NCBI GenBank assembly: GCA_035690905.1
Contig: DASSKA010000009.1
Location: 1 to 64,000, forward strand
DNA from: DASSKA01 sp035690905
GTDB lineage: Bacteria > Actinomycetota > Actinomycetes > Propionibacteriales > Nocardioidaceae
Reading direction: 5' to 3'
DNA: 64,000 bases
The notes under the pieces were generated by a model, which was not told the DNA's origin, searched no databases, and saw only the letters and a program-made list of their open reading frames with translations. A program made the translations under genes and the position numbers. Below are positions 8,386 to 17,615 of the stretch, in pieces; the stretch's first letter is position 1, and every line of letters begins with the position of its first letter.

Positions 8386-8973
8386 ATGCGTCTCGTGAAA
8401 ACACGGCCCTACCGGAAGTCGAAGCGGGCCGAGGACGAGGAGCGCACCCGGGCGCGGATCGTCGACGCAGCGGAGGCGCTGCACGGCAGCCTCGGCCCCT
8501 CACGGACCAGCATCTCCGCGGTCGCCGAGAAGGCCGGCGTCACCAGGGCGACGGTCTACAGGCACTTCCCCGATGACGAGTCGCTGTTCCTCGCCTGCTC
8601 GGGCCAGTGGCTGGGACGCCAGCCGGTCCCTGACGCGAGCACCTGGACGTCGTACGACGAACCGACGGCGCGACTGCGCGCCGGGCTGGCCGACGTCTAC
8701 CGCTACTACCGAGCGGGCGAGCCGATGATCAGCCTGGTGCTGCGGGACGCCGATGCCGTGCCGCAGCGAGTCAAGCAGGCCCGTCTGGAGCAGGAGCAGC
8801 AGTGGATCCGCACGCTCCTGCAGCCCTTCGCGACCCGGCGTCGCAAGACGCTTCGCGCCGCGGTGGCGCACGCGATCGCGTTCACCACGTGGCGGTCGCT
8901 GTGCGTAGCCCAAGGGCTGCCTGACAAGGCGGCCATCGAACTGATGCTCGGCATGGTCACTGCATCCTGCTGA
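8386..8973 (+). CDS. TetR/AcrR family transcriptional regulator
   Basis: A 195-aa regulator. The N-terminal helix-turn-helix spans about residues 20-65: R-A-R-I-V-D-A-A-E-A-L, then T-S-I-S-A-V-A-E-K-A-G-V-T-R-A-T-V-Y-R-H-F, the standard TetR recognition helix. The C-terminal all-alpha ligand domain is divergent, so no effector can be proposed. The start is the ATG at 8386; GTG at 8395 is an alternative, and neither has a strong ribosome site. A longer frame reaches back to 8194 but runs through the cupin gene. Its 3' end overlaps the convergent aldolase gene by 17 bp. Likely controls itself and the divergent cupin operon. Confidence 0.88.
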   Translation: MRLVKTRPYRKSKRAEDEERTRARIVDAAEALHGSLGPSRTSISAVAEKAGVTRATVYRHFPDDESLFLACSGQWLGRQPVPDASTWTSYDEPTARLRAGLADVYRYYRAGEPMISLVLRDADAVPQRVKQARLEQEQQWIRTLLQPFATRRRKTLRAAVAHAIAFTTWRSLCVAQGLPDKAAIELMLGMVTASC

Positions 8974-10066
8974 CCCCGCTCACGAGCGCATCGACTGCGG
9001 CGACCTGCTCCTCGACCGGCCAGGCGAGAGTCGCGTCGCCGACGGTCAGCTCGGTCATCGTCCAGCCCGGCACCTCAGCCGGCCGGCACCATCCGAGCAG
9101 CGCCACCTTGTCGCTCTCCATGGCGACCACGTTGGCGTCCTCGAGGGCATCGGCGGGCGCATCGACGAAGAGGCGGAAGGCGTTGGTGTGCGGGGGCTGC
9201 GGAAGGACGCGGACACCGTCGAGCGCGTCGAGGCCGATGGCCAGGTCGCGCGCCCGGTCGACGTACTCCTGCATCCGCGGCAGCCTCGTGGACAGCCCGT
9301 GTCGCGCCGCAACCGCGTAGGGCAGCAGCGTGAACAGGGTTCCGCCGTGCCGGGTCCGCCACCGGCGCGCCTCGGCCACCAGGTCCGCCGGACCGGCGAG
9401 CGCGGCCCCGGCCATGCCGCCGAGCCCCTTGTAGAACGAGACGTACACCGAGTCAGCGAGGTCGGCGATCTCCGCGTGCGGTCTGCCGTAGAACGGCTGG
9501 CTCTCCCACAGCCGCGCGCCGTCCAGGTGCAGCGGCACACCCCGCTCCCGCGCGCGCTCGCTGAGTGCGACGAGCTCCTCCCAGCCGGGCAGCAGGTAGC
9601 CGGCGTCGCGCAGCGGCAGCTCGATGCTCACCGCGGCCAGCGGCCCGGGCAGCGCGTCGAGGTCCGCCACCGTGGCCGGTCGCGGCTCGTCAGTGAGGTG
9701 CTCCACCCTCAGTCGGTGCAGCTGGGCGAGCGCGTCGAGCTCGTGCAGCACGAAGTGCGAGAGCCCGTGCACCGCCACCGCATCCGTCGACGACCGCTCG
9801 GTCCAGGCCCTGAGCGCGGTCTGCTGGGCCATCACGCCGCCCGGCATGAACGCGGCGTCCTCCTTGCCGAGCAGCTCGGCCACCTCCCGCTCCAGGGCGG
9901 CGACCTCACCCTTCGCGCCGTACCTGTCGGGCTCCTCCTCGCGGGCAGCGCTCGCGACCTCGCGCAGCCATTCGGCAGGTGCGGTGTCGCCGTGGCCCAT
10001 CAGCCATCGGTTGCAGCCGCGTCGGGCGGCGGTACGGCGTTCGGCGCGATCGTCCTCGGTCGTCAT
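8957..10066 (-). CDS. Threonine-aldolase/beta-eliminating lyase-like PLP enzyme
   Basis: A 369-aa fold-type I PLP enzyme. Seen are the N-terminal R-W/L-M-G-H-G-D, the A-A-F-M-P-G-G-V-M-A-Q-Q-T-A-L cofactor-phosphate loop, the PLP aspartate in L-H-L-D-G-A-R-L-W-E-S, and the Schiff-base lysine in V-S-F-Y-K-G-L-G-G-M-A-G-A. These match the low-specificity L-threonine aldolase group, which cleaves L-threonine/L-allo-threonine to glycine and acetaldehyde. Substrate is not certain. I start at the ATG at 10066; the ATG at 10078 has no ribosome site. The divergent methyltransferase begins only 39 bp away, so promoters must overlap. Confidence 0.85.
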   Translation of the reverse strand: MTTEDDRAERRTAARRGCNRWLMGHGDTAPAEWLREVASAAREEEPDRYGAKGEVAALEREVAELLGKEDAAFMPGGVMAQQTALRAWTERSSTDAVAVHGLSHFVLHELDALAQLHRLRVEHLTDEPRPATVADLDALPGPLAAVSIELPLRDAGYLLPGWEELVALSERARERGVPLHLDGARLWESQPFYGRPHAEIADLADSVYVSFYKGLGGMAGAALAGPADLVAEARRWRTRHGGTLFTLLPYAVAARHGLSTRLPRMQEYVDRARDLAIGLDALDGVRVLPQPPHTNAFRLFVDAPADALEDANVVAMESDKVALLGWCRPAEVPGWTMTELTVGDATLAWPVEEQVAAVDALVSGVSRMQ

Positions 10067-10105
10067 GGGCACCAACATAGGCAGTGGGCATGCAAGGGTG
10101 TCCCC

Positions 10106-10831
10106 ATGGCCATCGACCCCGCTCGTGCGCTCAGCTTCGGGCGCTTCGCGGAGGAGTACGAACGGTGGCGACCGGGCTACCCGCCAGAAGCGGTCGACTG
10201 GCTGGTGCCACCCGGTGCGACGCGGGTCGCCGAGCTCGGCGCGGGCACCGGGAAGCTGACCGGCTCGCTTCTGGGGCGCGGGCTCGTGGTCGACGCCATC
10301 GAGCCGGATCCGCAGATGCTCGCCGTGCTCCGAAGCAGCCACCCCGGCGCCGTACCGCACCGGGCCTCGGCCGACGCCCTGCCGCTGCCCGAGCACAGCG
10401 TGGATGCGGTGCTCGTCGCGGACGCGTGGCACTGGTTCGCGCACGCGGCGGCGATCGACGAGGTGCGCCGGGTGCTGCGCCCGGGCGGATGGCTCGGCCT
10501 CGTGTGGAACACCCCGGCTCCCGTCGAGCCCTGGGAGTTCGAGCTGGTCGGCATCGACCCGGACCACCACGGCGGATCAGAGCTCACCGCACCGGGGCTG
10601 CCATCCGCACCGGAGGGGACTGCGTACTTCCCCTGGACCTGGGAGGTCACTCCCGACCAGTGGCGCGCCTACCTGGCCACCAACTCTGGTGTCGCGGCCA
10701 TGGAACCCGCCGAGCGGAAGCAACGCCTCGATCGCGTCCACGCGGTCGTGGCTCAGGTGCGCGAGGCGACGGGTCGATCCACTGCTCCGGTGAGGCACCA
10801 GGCGTTCTGCGTGCGCTGGCGCCCCCGCTGA
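10106..10831 (+). CDS. Class I SAM-dependent methyltransferase
   Basis: A 241-aa methyltransferase of the Methyltransf_11 type. It begins F-G-R-F-A-E-E-Y-E-R-W-R-P-G-Y-P, which is typical of this subgroup. Motif I is V-A-E-L-G-A-G-T-G-K-L-T near residue 45, followed by D-A-I-E-P-D at strand 2 and the D-A-W-H-W-F signature near residue 110 and L-R-P-G-G-W-L-G-L-V-W-N. An AAGGG precedes the ATG. Substrate unknown. It stands between the divergent aldolase and a convergent aldo/keto reductase gene, with 56 bp to the latter. Confidence 0.9.
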   Translation: MAIDPARALSFGRFAEEYERWRPGYPPEAVDWLVPPGATRVAELGAGTGKLTGSLLGRGLVVDAIEPDPQMLAVLRSSHPGAVPHRASADALPLPEHSVDAVLVADAWHWFAHAAAIDEVRRVLRPGGWLGLVWNTPAPVEPWEFELVGIDPDHHGGSELTAPGLPSAPEGTAYFPWTWEVTPDQWRAYLATNSGVAAMEPAERKQRLDRVHAVVAQVREATGRSTAPVRHQAFCVRWRPR

Positions 10832-10887
10832 TCGAGTCGCCAGGGCGGAAAGCTCTCATGCGCCCTCGAGTAAGACGGCCCCAGTCC

Positions 10888-11784
10888 TCAGGCCAAGGCG
10901 GTCAGCTCGTCCTCAGTCAGCTGCAGGGCACCCGCGGCGACGTCCTCCTCCAGGTGCTGCGGGTCGCTCGTCCCGGGGATGGCCAGCACGTGCGGTCCGC
11001 GGCTCAGGGTCCACGCGACGCGGACCTGGGCGGGCGTCACGCCGTGCGCTCGTGCGATGGCCATCACCGGATCGCTGCGGCTGACACCACCCTCTTCACG
11101 GGCCGCGCCCGCGATCGCGAAGAACGGCACGAAGGCTATGGCCCGTTCCCCGCACGCTCGAACGAGATCGTCGTTGACCCGGCCGAAGTCGACGCCGTAC
11201 CTGTTCTGCACGGCCATCACGGGCGCCACCGACCGGGCCTCCTCGAGGTGCTCGATGCGGACGTTGGAGAGGCCGAGGTGCCGGACCATGCCCTTGTCGC
11301 GCAGCTCGGCGAGTGCGCCGAAGTGCTCGGCGACCGAGGAGAGGCCGTGCTGCCGCAGGTACACCAGGTCCAGGTGATCGCGACCCAGCTGCCGCAGGTT
11401 CTCCTCGACCAGCCCGCGCAGCTCGTCGGGTCGCGCCAGCCCCGTGGCCGTCGGCCCGACCTTCGTCGCGATGACCAGGTCGTCGGGGTACGGCGCCAGC
11501 GCGGCCTGAACCAGGTCGTTGGCGCAGTGCAGTGCCTCGAAGCTGGTGGCTCCTCGCTCCGGTGCCGGATACGTCGGATAGAACGCTGCCGTGTCGATGT
11601 GGTTGACGCCGAGCTCGATCGCGCGGCGCAGCAGTCCGATCGCGCGGCCGCGGTCGATGGCATCCTCGATGTCGAAGGGTCCTTTTCCTGCCAGACGCTT
11701 GGTGCCGAATCCGATCCGGTTGACGGCCAGGTCGCCGATCCTCCAGCTGCCCGCAGCAGCCGCATTGATCTCGTGGGTGGGCAC
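10888..11784 (-). CDS. Aldo/keto reductase
   Basis: A 298-aa TIM-barrel oxidoreductase of the AKR superfamily, NADPH-dependent. It has R-I-G-F-G-T-K near residue 22, I-D-T-A-A-F-Y-P in strand 2 (catalytic Asp and Tyr), K-V-G (catalytic Lys), and L-G-L-S-N-V for cofactor binding. A histidine-bearing catalytic tetrad position is D-L-V-Y-L-R-Q-H. The GTG at 11784 has no ribosome site, but a TATTCT hexamer lies 6 nt upstream, so it is probably read from a leaderless mRNA. It is divergent from a second AKR gene 18 bp away. The two are not close copies of each other. Confidence 0.88.
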   Translation of the reverse strand: MPTHEINAAAAGSWRIGDLAVNRIGFGTKRLAGKGPFDIEDAIDRGRAIGLLRRAIELGVNHIDTAAFYPTYPAPERGATSFEALHCANDLVQAALAPYPDDLVIATKVGPTATGLARPDELRGLVEENLRQLGRDHLDLVYLRQHGLSSVAEHFGALAELRDKGMVRHLGLSNVRIEHLEEARSVAPVMAVQNRYGVDFGRVNDDLVRACGERAIAFVPFFAIAGAAREEGGVSRSDPVMAIARAHGVTPAQVRVAWTLSRGPHVLAIPGTSDPQHLEEDVAAGALQLTEDELTALA

Positions 11785-11789
11785 CCGGG

Positions 11790-11796
11790 GAGAATA
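11790..11796. promoter_or_regulatory. Overlapping divergent -10 elements (leaderless, both directions)
   Basis: In the 18 bp between the start codons at 11784 (minus) and 11803 (plus), GAGAAT (11790-11795, plus strand) and TATTCT (11791-11796, minus strand) each match four of six -10 consensus bases, including the key A and final T. Each lies 6-7 nt from its start codon, the spacing of leaderless promoters. The pair also sits in a GGGA/TCCC dyad. Confidence 0.5.
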
Positions 11797-11802
11797 GTCC
11801 CT

Positions 11803-12591
11803 ATGACGATTCAGCCTCCCGACGAAACCGTGACGCTCACCGGAGATGTGCGGATGCCGCTGCTCGGGTTTGGCACGTGGCAGATCACGGGCAAGGACGC
11901 CGTGCGTGCGACCTCCGCCGCGCTCGAGGTCGGCTACCGCCACCTGGACACCGCGACGGTGTACGGCAACGAGGGCGAGGTGGGCCTTGCTCTCAAAGCC
12001 AGCGGCGTAGCGCGTGATGACGTCTTCGTCACCACGAAGTGCCCGCCCGAACGTGCCGGCCGCGAGCTGGACACCCTGCGCGAGAGCCTCGACCTGCTGG
12101 GCACCGACCACGTCGACCTCTGGCTGATCCACTGGCCCGAGGGGGGCACCGACCACGCGGGCATGTGGCAGCGGTTCCTGGAGGCGCGCGAGTCCGGCCT
12201 GGCCCGTGCCATCGGGGTGAGCAACTTCGACCTGGAGCTCCTCGACGAGGTCACCAAGGCGACGGGGGTTGCGCCCGCGGTCAACCAGATCGAGTGGAGC
12301 CCGCTGCTGTACGACGCGAGCACGGTCGCCGGGCACCGCGAGCGCGGGATCGTGTTGGAGGGGTACAGCGCGCTGCGCGGAGGCACTTTGGACCACCCCA
12401 CGATCGTCGGCATTGCTGAGCGGATCGACCGCACCCCGGCCCAGGTCATCATCCGTTGGCACCTGCAGCACGGTGTCGTGGTGATCCCGAAGTCGGTCCA
12501 CGAGGACCGCATCCGGTCCAACGCGGATGTCTCCGGCTTCACGCTGACCGACGACGACATGGCGGCGCTCGACGCCATGGGCGGGCACTGA
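11803..12591 (+). CDS. Aldo/keto reductase
   Basis: A 262-aa AKR of the short 2,5-diketo-gluconate-reductase-like type. Visible are M-P-L-L-G-F-G-T-W, G-Y-R-H-L-D-T-A-T-V-Y-G-N-E (catalytic Asp and Tyr), F-V-T-T-K-C (catalytic Lys), L-W-L-I-H-W-P (catalytic His), I-G-V-S-N-F and the late V-V-I-P-K-S-V cofactor loop. It therefore has the full D-Y-K-H tetrad. It reduces aldehydes or ketones with NADPH; the substrate is unknown. GGGGAG lies about 11 nt from the ATG, but the overlapping -10 suggests leaderless initiation. Ends 32 bp from the convergent SRPBCC gene. Confidence 0.9.
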   Translation: MTIQPPDETVTLTGDVRMPLLGFGTWQITGKDAVRATSAALEVGYRHLDTATVYGNEGEVGLALKASGVARDDVFVTTKCPPERAGRELDTLRESLDLLGTDHVDLWLIHWPEGGTDHAGMWQRFLEARESGLARAIGVSNFDLELLDEVTKATGVAPAVNQIEWSPLLYDASTVAGHRERGIVLEGYSALRGGTLDHPTIVGIAERIDRTPAQVIIRWHLQHGVVVIPKSVHEDRIRSNADVSGFTLTDDDMAALDAMGGH

Positions 12592-12622
12592 CCGACCCGC
12601 CCCACCGACGTGTCTGCTGCGG

Positions 12623-13153
12623 TCAGCTGACCTTGGCGGCCAGATCCCGGTAGGCCGGCAGGAGCTCTTCCCAGCGCGCCGCGGCGTCGCCACGTTCCCG
12701 CCCGGCGATGTGCGCGGCGAGGTCCTCGACATGCACCTGGACTCCAGCCCCGTAGGCGGCGAGAAGGTTCAGGGGCATCCCCCGCTCCTCCCAGACCAGG
12801 ACGGTCTGCTCACCGTCGGCGGCCAGCGTGACCTCGATGGCACCGTCGCCGGGCTGGCCCGGCTGAGCATCGGCGTCGCGCATCGAGAGCAGCAGCCGCT
12901 GCGGAGGCTCACAGGTGTCCACGCGCCCGGTGCCTGCCCAACCGTCGAAGAACCGTGCACGGAACTCGCCACCCGGCCGCAGGTCCCCCTCCACCTCCCC
13001 GAGCCAGCGGGCCAGACGGCCGGGATCGGTCAGCGCCGACCAGAGGTCGTCGACCTCGGTGTCGAACCGGTCCTCCATGCGCACGACCCCCTTGCCCTCG
13101 GCGGTTCGCAGACTGCCGATGATGCGGTCACCGTCGCGTGCCTTGCTGGTCAT
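12623..13153 (-). CDS. SRPBCC (AHSA1-like) domain protein
   Basis: A 176-aa START/Bet v1-fold protein: R-M-E-D-R-F-D-T-E-V-D-D-L-W-S-A-L-T-D-P-x-R-L-A-R-W-L-G-E-V near residues 25-55 is the diagnostic opening, followed by G-G-E-F-R and the strand with W-E-E-R-G. The family binds hydrophobic ligands; the ligand here is unknown. The ATG at 13153 is preceded by GAAGGAGGACGAG and overlaps the ArsR stop codon (ATGA), so the two are translationally coupled. This ArsR-SRPBCC pairing is common in actinobacteria and suggests a shared ligand response. Confidence 0.9.
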   Translation of the reverse strand: MTSKARDGDRIIGSLRTAEGKGVVRMEDRFDTEVDDLWSALTDPGRLARWLGEVEGDLRPGGEFRARFFDGWAGTGRVDTCEPPQRLLLSMRDADAQPGQPGDGAIEVTLAADGEQTVLVWEERGMPLNLLAAYGAGVQVHVEDLAAHIAGRERGDAAARWEELLPAYRDLAAKVS

Positions 13154-13476
13154 CTCGTCCTCCTTCGATCGCGCTTTCCGCGGGCCACCTCGGTGTGCAG
13201 CGCATCCAGACGCTGCTCCCACAAGGCCCGGTACCGGTCCAGCCACTCATCGACCTCCGCAAGCGGCTCTGGACGAAGCCCGTAGATCCGCCGCTGCGCC
13301 TCCTGGCGGACCTCGACCAGCCCCGCCTCGCGGAGCACCCGCAGATGTCGCGACACCCCCGGGCGGGCAATAGGCAGCAGCGCCGCCAGCTCGCCGGCGG
13401 TCGCCGGCCCGGCGGTCAATGCCTCCAGCACCGTCCGGCGGCTCTCGTCCGCCAGCGCCCGCAGAACAGCTTCCAC
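13150..13476 (-). CDS. ArsR-family (metalloregulator-like) transcription factor
   Basis: A 108-aa winged-helix regulator: L-A-D-E-S-R-R-T-V-L-E-A-L near residue 8, A-G-E-L-A-A-L-L, then the recognition helix R-P-G-V-S-R-H-L-R-V-L-R-E-A-G-L-V and the wing E-V-R-Q-E-A-Q-R-R-I-Y. The C-terminal helix W-L-D-R-Y-R-A-L-W-E-Q-R-L marks the subgroup paired with SRPBCC proteins. No cysteine metal site is visible. The GTG at 13476 lies 7 nt from a good -10, so translation probably starts on a leaderless mRNA. It is the first gene of the two-gene operon. Confidence 0.92.
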   Translation of the reverse strand: MEAVLRALADESRRTVLEALTAGPATAGELAALLPIARPGVSRHLRVLREAGLVEVRQEAQRRIYGLRPEPLAEVDEWLDRYRALWEQRLDALHTEVARGKRDRRRTR

Positions 13477-13483
13477 GAGCTTG

Positions 13484-13513
13484 AATGTATCCAGGTGGTT
13501 ACGTAACCGTCAA
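13484..13513 (-). promoter_or_regulatory. arsR promoter with operator palindrome between -35 and -10
   Basis: On the minus strand TTGACG (13508-13513) and TACATT (13484-13489) are spaced by 18 bp. Inside the spacer is the perfect 12-bp palindrome GGTTACGTAACC (13497-13508). The -10 is 7 nt from the GTG start codon. Sequence shows a near-consensus promoter; repression by the ArsR product is inferred. Confidence 0.7.
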
Positions 13514-13524
13514 GGTACACAAGC

Positions 13525-14481
13525 TCAGTCCTGGACCGCCTTCGCGATCGTCACGCAGCGGGTGATCCACTCCCGGTCCTCGTCGTCCAGCGGCCGTCCG
13601 GCCCGCTCTGCATCCTCGATGGCCCACAGCGCGTTGTGGATCTCGCGCACGACCACCCAGCCCCGGGCGCGGTCCTCGTCCAGCTCGGCGGTGTCCACGA
13701 GCAGGAGGAACCGCCGCCGTACCGCCTCACGGACGTTGCCGGAGGCGACCACCTCGTCCCACCGGTTCCAGAGCATCGGTGCGAGCTCGTAGTGCGGGTC
13801 TCCGGACATCGGCTTGGGGTCGATGACCAGCCACGGTTCGCGGTCCCCGGCGAGCACGTTCTCGTAGTGCAGGTCGCCGTGGATCATGGTCCCGGTTGCG
13901 GCCGGGTCCGAGACGAACTCCTTGCCCAGGGCGATGCTCTGCTCCACCAACCGTCGCGGGATCGGCGCATCGTTGGGAAGTGCCTCGAGTCCAGCGGTCC
14001 ACCGGGTGATGTAGTCGGTCAGCGGCCGCAGCTGCGGTGGCGCCGGGACGTGGATCCGCCGATACAGGCCGGCCACCACGTGGCACGCCTCGTCGATGGG
14101 AAGGCTGCGCAGGTCCTCGCCTGCGTGCAGCCGCTCGAGGAGCAGCGCGTGCCGGCGCGGGTCGGCGCGGTACATCCGCACCATCCCGTTGCCGCGCAGC
14201 AGCTCCAGGCCGACGTGCTCGTGCTCCTCCTCGTCGTGCGGCCACGACAGCTTGAGCATGGCGGCCCGGCCGCTCGTCGTACGCACGGGCACGACGAGCG
14301 CGCAGAACCCGTGCAGGGGTGCGCCGTCGTAGGCGAGCTCCCAGTCCTCGACCACGTCGCGCACCAGCCGCGGCAGCGCGGAAAGCCACGGCAGCCAGGT
14401 CTCGTCCCGGTCCCGGAAGGCAAGCAGCCCGGCCGGGATGTCGAACGGGATCAGCCCGCCGGTCGAGCCCGTCGGGACCAC
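13525..14481 (-). CDS. Aminoglycoside/hydroxyurea-resistance-type kinase (APH(6)-like)
   Basis: A 318-aa protein of the APH_6_hur family, related to streptomycin 6-phosphotransferases. Seen are the nucleotide-lobe lysine strand A-A-M-L-K-L-S-W-P-H-D, the catalytic loop M-I-H-G-D-L-H-Y-E-N-V-L near residue 205, and the metal-binding V-I-D-P-K-P in place of D-F-G. Many chromosomal homologues have no known resistance role, so I do not claim resistance. The GTG start at 14481 is 2 bp after the lepA stop, which suggests coupling to lepA translation. It is convergent toward no gene; the arsR promoter lies just downstream. Confidence 0.85.
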   Translation of the reverse strand: MVPTGSTGGLIPFDIPAGLLAFRDRDETWLPWLSALPRLVRDVVEDWELAYDGAPLHGFCALVVPVRTTSGRAAMLKLSWPHDEEEHEHVGLELLRGNGMVRMYRADPRRHALLLERLHAGEDLRSLPIDEACHVVAGLYRRIHVPAPPQLRPLTDYITRWTAGLEALPNDAPIPRRLVEQSIALGKEFVSDPAATGTMIHGDLHYENVLAGDREPWLVIDPKPMSGDPHYELAPMLWNRWDEVVASGNVREAVRRRFLLLVDTAELDEDRARGWVVVREIHNALWAIEDAERAGRPLDDEDREWITRCVTIAKAVQD

Positions 14482-14483
14482 GG

Positions 14484-16418
<1,935 letters not shown>

Positions 16419-16470
16419 GAACTTCTTCCGGTGTCGACGTCGTAGGGCCTACCGATGTCGGTACGGCAAC

Positions 16471-16488
16471 CGCGACGCATAGGTCGCG
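16471..16488. promoter_or_regulatory. Inverted repeat between lepA and divergent kinase gene
   Basis: CGCGAC-GCATAG-GTCGCG is a perfect 6-bp inverted repeat with a 6-nt spacer in the 141-bp divergent intergenic region. It could be an operator or the base of a 5'-UTR hairpin of either transcript. Two similar segments, TGTCGGTACG (16456-16465) and TATCGGTACG (16501-16510), flank it. No regulator is indicated. Confidence 0.35.
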
Positions 16489-16559
16489 TTATCGACACGA
16501 TATCGGTACGCCGGGCGCGGGACCGCGGCCGGAGCGGAGCCGACCAGGACAATGACGAC

Positions 16560-17615
16560 ATGACACCGGCAGCCGATGACAGGGGCAACCGGCCGTCCCC
16601 GCCGCGCGGCGTGTCGCTGTCGGCGGGCCCGCTGCCCGATCCCGGGGACCTGTCCCGGCCCCGGGACCCGGCCACCGCGCCCCAGGTCCCGCACGGGCAG
16701 ACCGCCCGTCGGCTGGAGTGGGTGCACCTGCCGCCCGTCGTACGTCGCCTCGTCGAGCAGCGCCTCGGCTGCCGTGTCGCCGGAGCCAAGTCCGCCGGCG
16801 GCGGGTACACCTCCGGCTTCGCCTCGGTGCTCACCGGCGAGAACGGCCGGCGGATCTTCGTGAAGGCGGCCAGTCGGAAGGCGCAGGCCGCGGCCGCGCA
16901 GGCGTACGCCGAGGAGGCCCGCAAGCTGCGGGCCCTGCCCCTCGGCCTGCCGGTGCCGCGGCTGCTCTGGGTGCACCAGGACGACCTGTGGGTGGTGCTC
17001 GGGCTGGAGCACGTCGACGGGTGGCCACCGGCCCGGCCCTGGAGGACGGACCAGCTCGACCGGTGCCTCGACGTGCTGGAAAGCCTGGGCAGCTCGCTCA
17101 CCCCACCCCCGCCCACGGTGAAGCTGCGCCCGCTCAGCGCACCGGAGGAGTTCGGCGGGATGCTCGCCAGCTGGGAGCAGGTGCGCGCCCTCACCCCGGA
17201 CTGGCCGCACCTGGCGGAGGCGGCCGCGCTCGCCGGCCGGTACGAGCAGGCACTGCGCGGCGACACGCTCGTGCACACCGACGCCCGCGACGACAACTTC
17301 GTGCTGGGCACCGACCGGGCCGTGCTCTGCGACTGGAACTGGCCGGCGCTGGGCCCGGCGTGGGTGGACAGCGTGCTGCTTCTGATCTCCGCGTTCGGGG
17401 ACGGGCTGGACGCCGACGCGCTGATCGCGGAGCGGCCGCTGACCAAGGACGCCGACCCCGCCGACGTGGACAGCCTGCTGGCGCTGGTGTGCGGGTACTT
17501 CCTGCAGCACCGACACGACCCGCCGCGCACCGCCTCGCCCTGGATCCGGGTGCACCAGGCGTGGTACGCCGACGCGACCTGGGCCTGGCTGGCCCACCGC
17601 CGCGGATGGGCGTGA
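16560..17615 (+). CDS. APH-fold phosphotransferase family protein (first of a tandem pair)
   Basis: A 351-aa protein with the aminoglycoside phosphotransferase/choline kinase fold. After a 50-residue Pro-rich lead come the nucleotide lobe with F-V-K-A-A-S, the catalytic loop V-H-T-D-A-R-D-D-N near residue 240 (His, Asp and Asn all present) and a C-D-W-N-W-P metal site replacing D-F-G. The substrate is unknown; such genes in soil actinobacteria are often general small-molecule kinases. AGGA precedes the ATG by about 10 nt. The next gene overlaps its 3' end and shares the fold. Confidence 0.8.
   Translation: MTPAADDRGNRPSPPRGVSLSAGPLPDPGDLSRPRDPATAPQVPHGQTARRLEWVHLPPVVRRLVEQRLGCRVAGAKSAGGGYTSGFASVLTGENGRRIFVKAASRKAQAAAAQAYAEEARKLRALPLGLPVPRLLWVHQDDLWVVLGLEHVDGWPPARPWRTDQLDRCLDVLESLGSSLTPPPPTVKLRPLSAPEEFGGMLASWEQVRALTPDWPHLAEAAALAGRYEQALRGDTLVHTDARDDNFVLGTDRAVLCDWNWPALGPAWVDSVLLLISAFGDGLDADALIAERPLTKDADPADVDSLLALVCGYFLQHRHDPPRTASPWIRVHQAWYADATWAWLAHRRGWA

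Noticed and set aside
10888..12732. Open frame of 614 codons on the minus strand spanning both aldo/keto reductase genes
   Set aside because: Only the part below 11784 encodes the reductase; the rest is the antisense of the plus-strand AKR gene, which GC-rich DNA leaves open.
13525..14481. Antibiotic resistance determinant
   Set aside because: The APH(6)/hydroxyurea-kinase family is common on actinobacterial chromosomes without resistance; no context supports such a claim.
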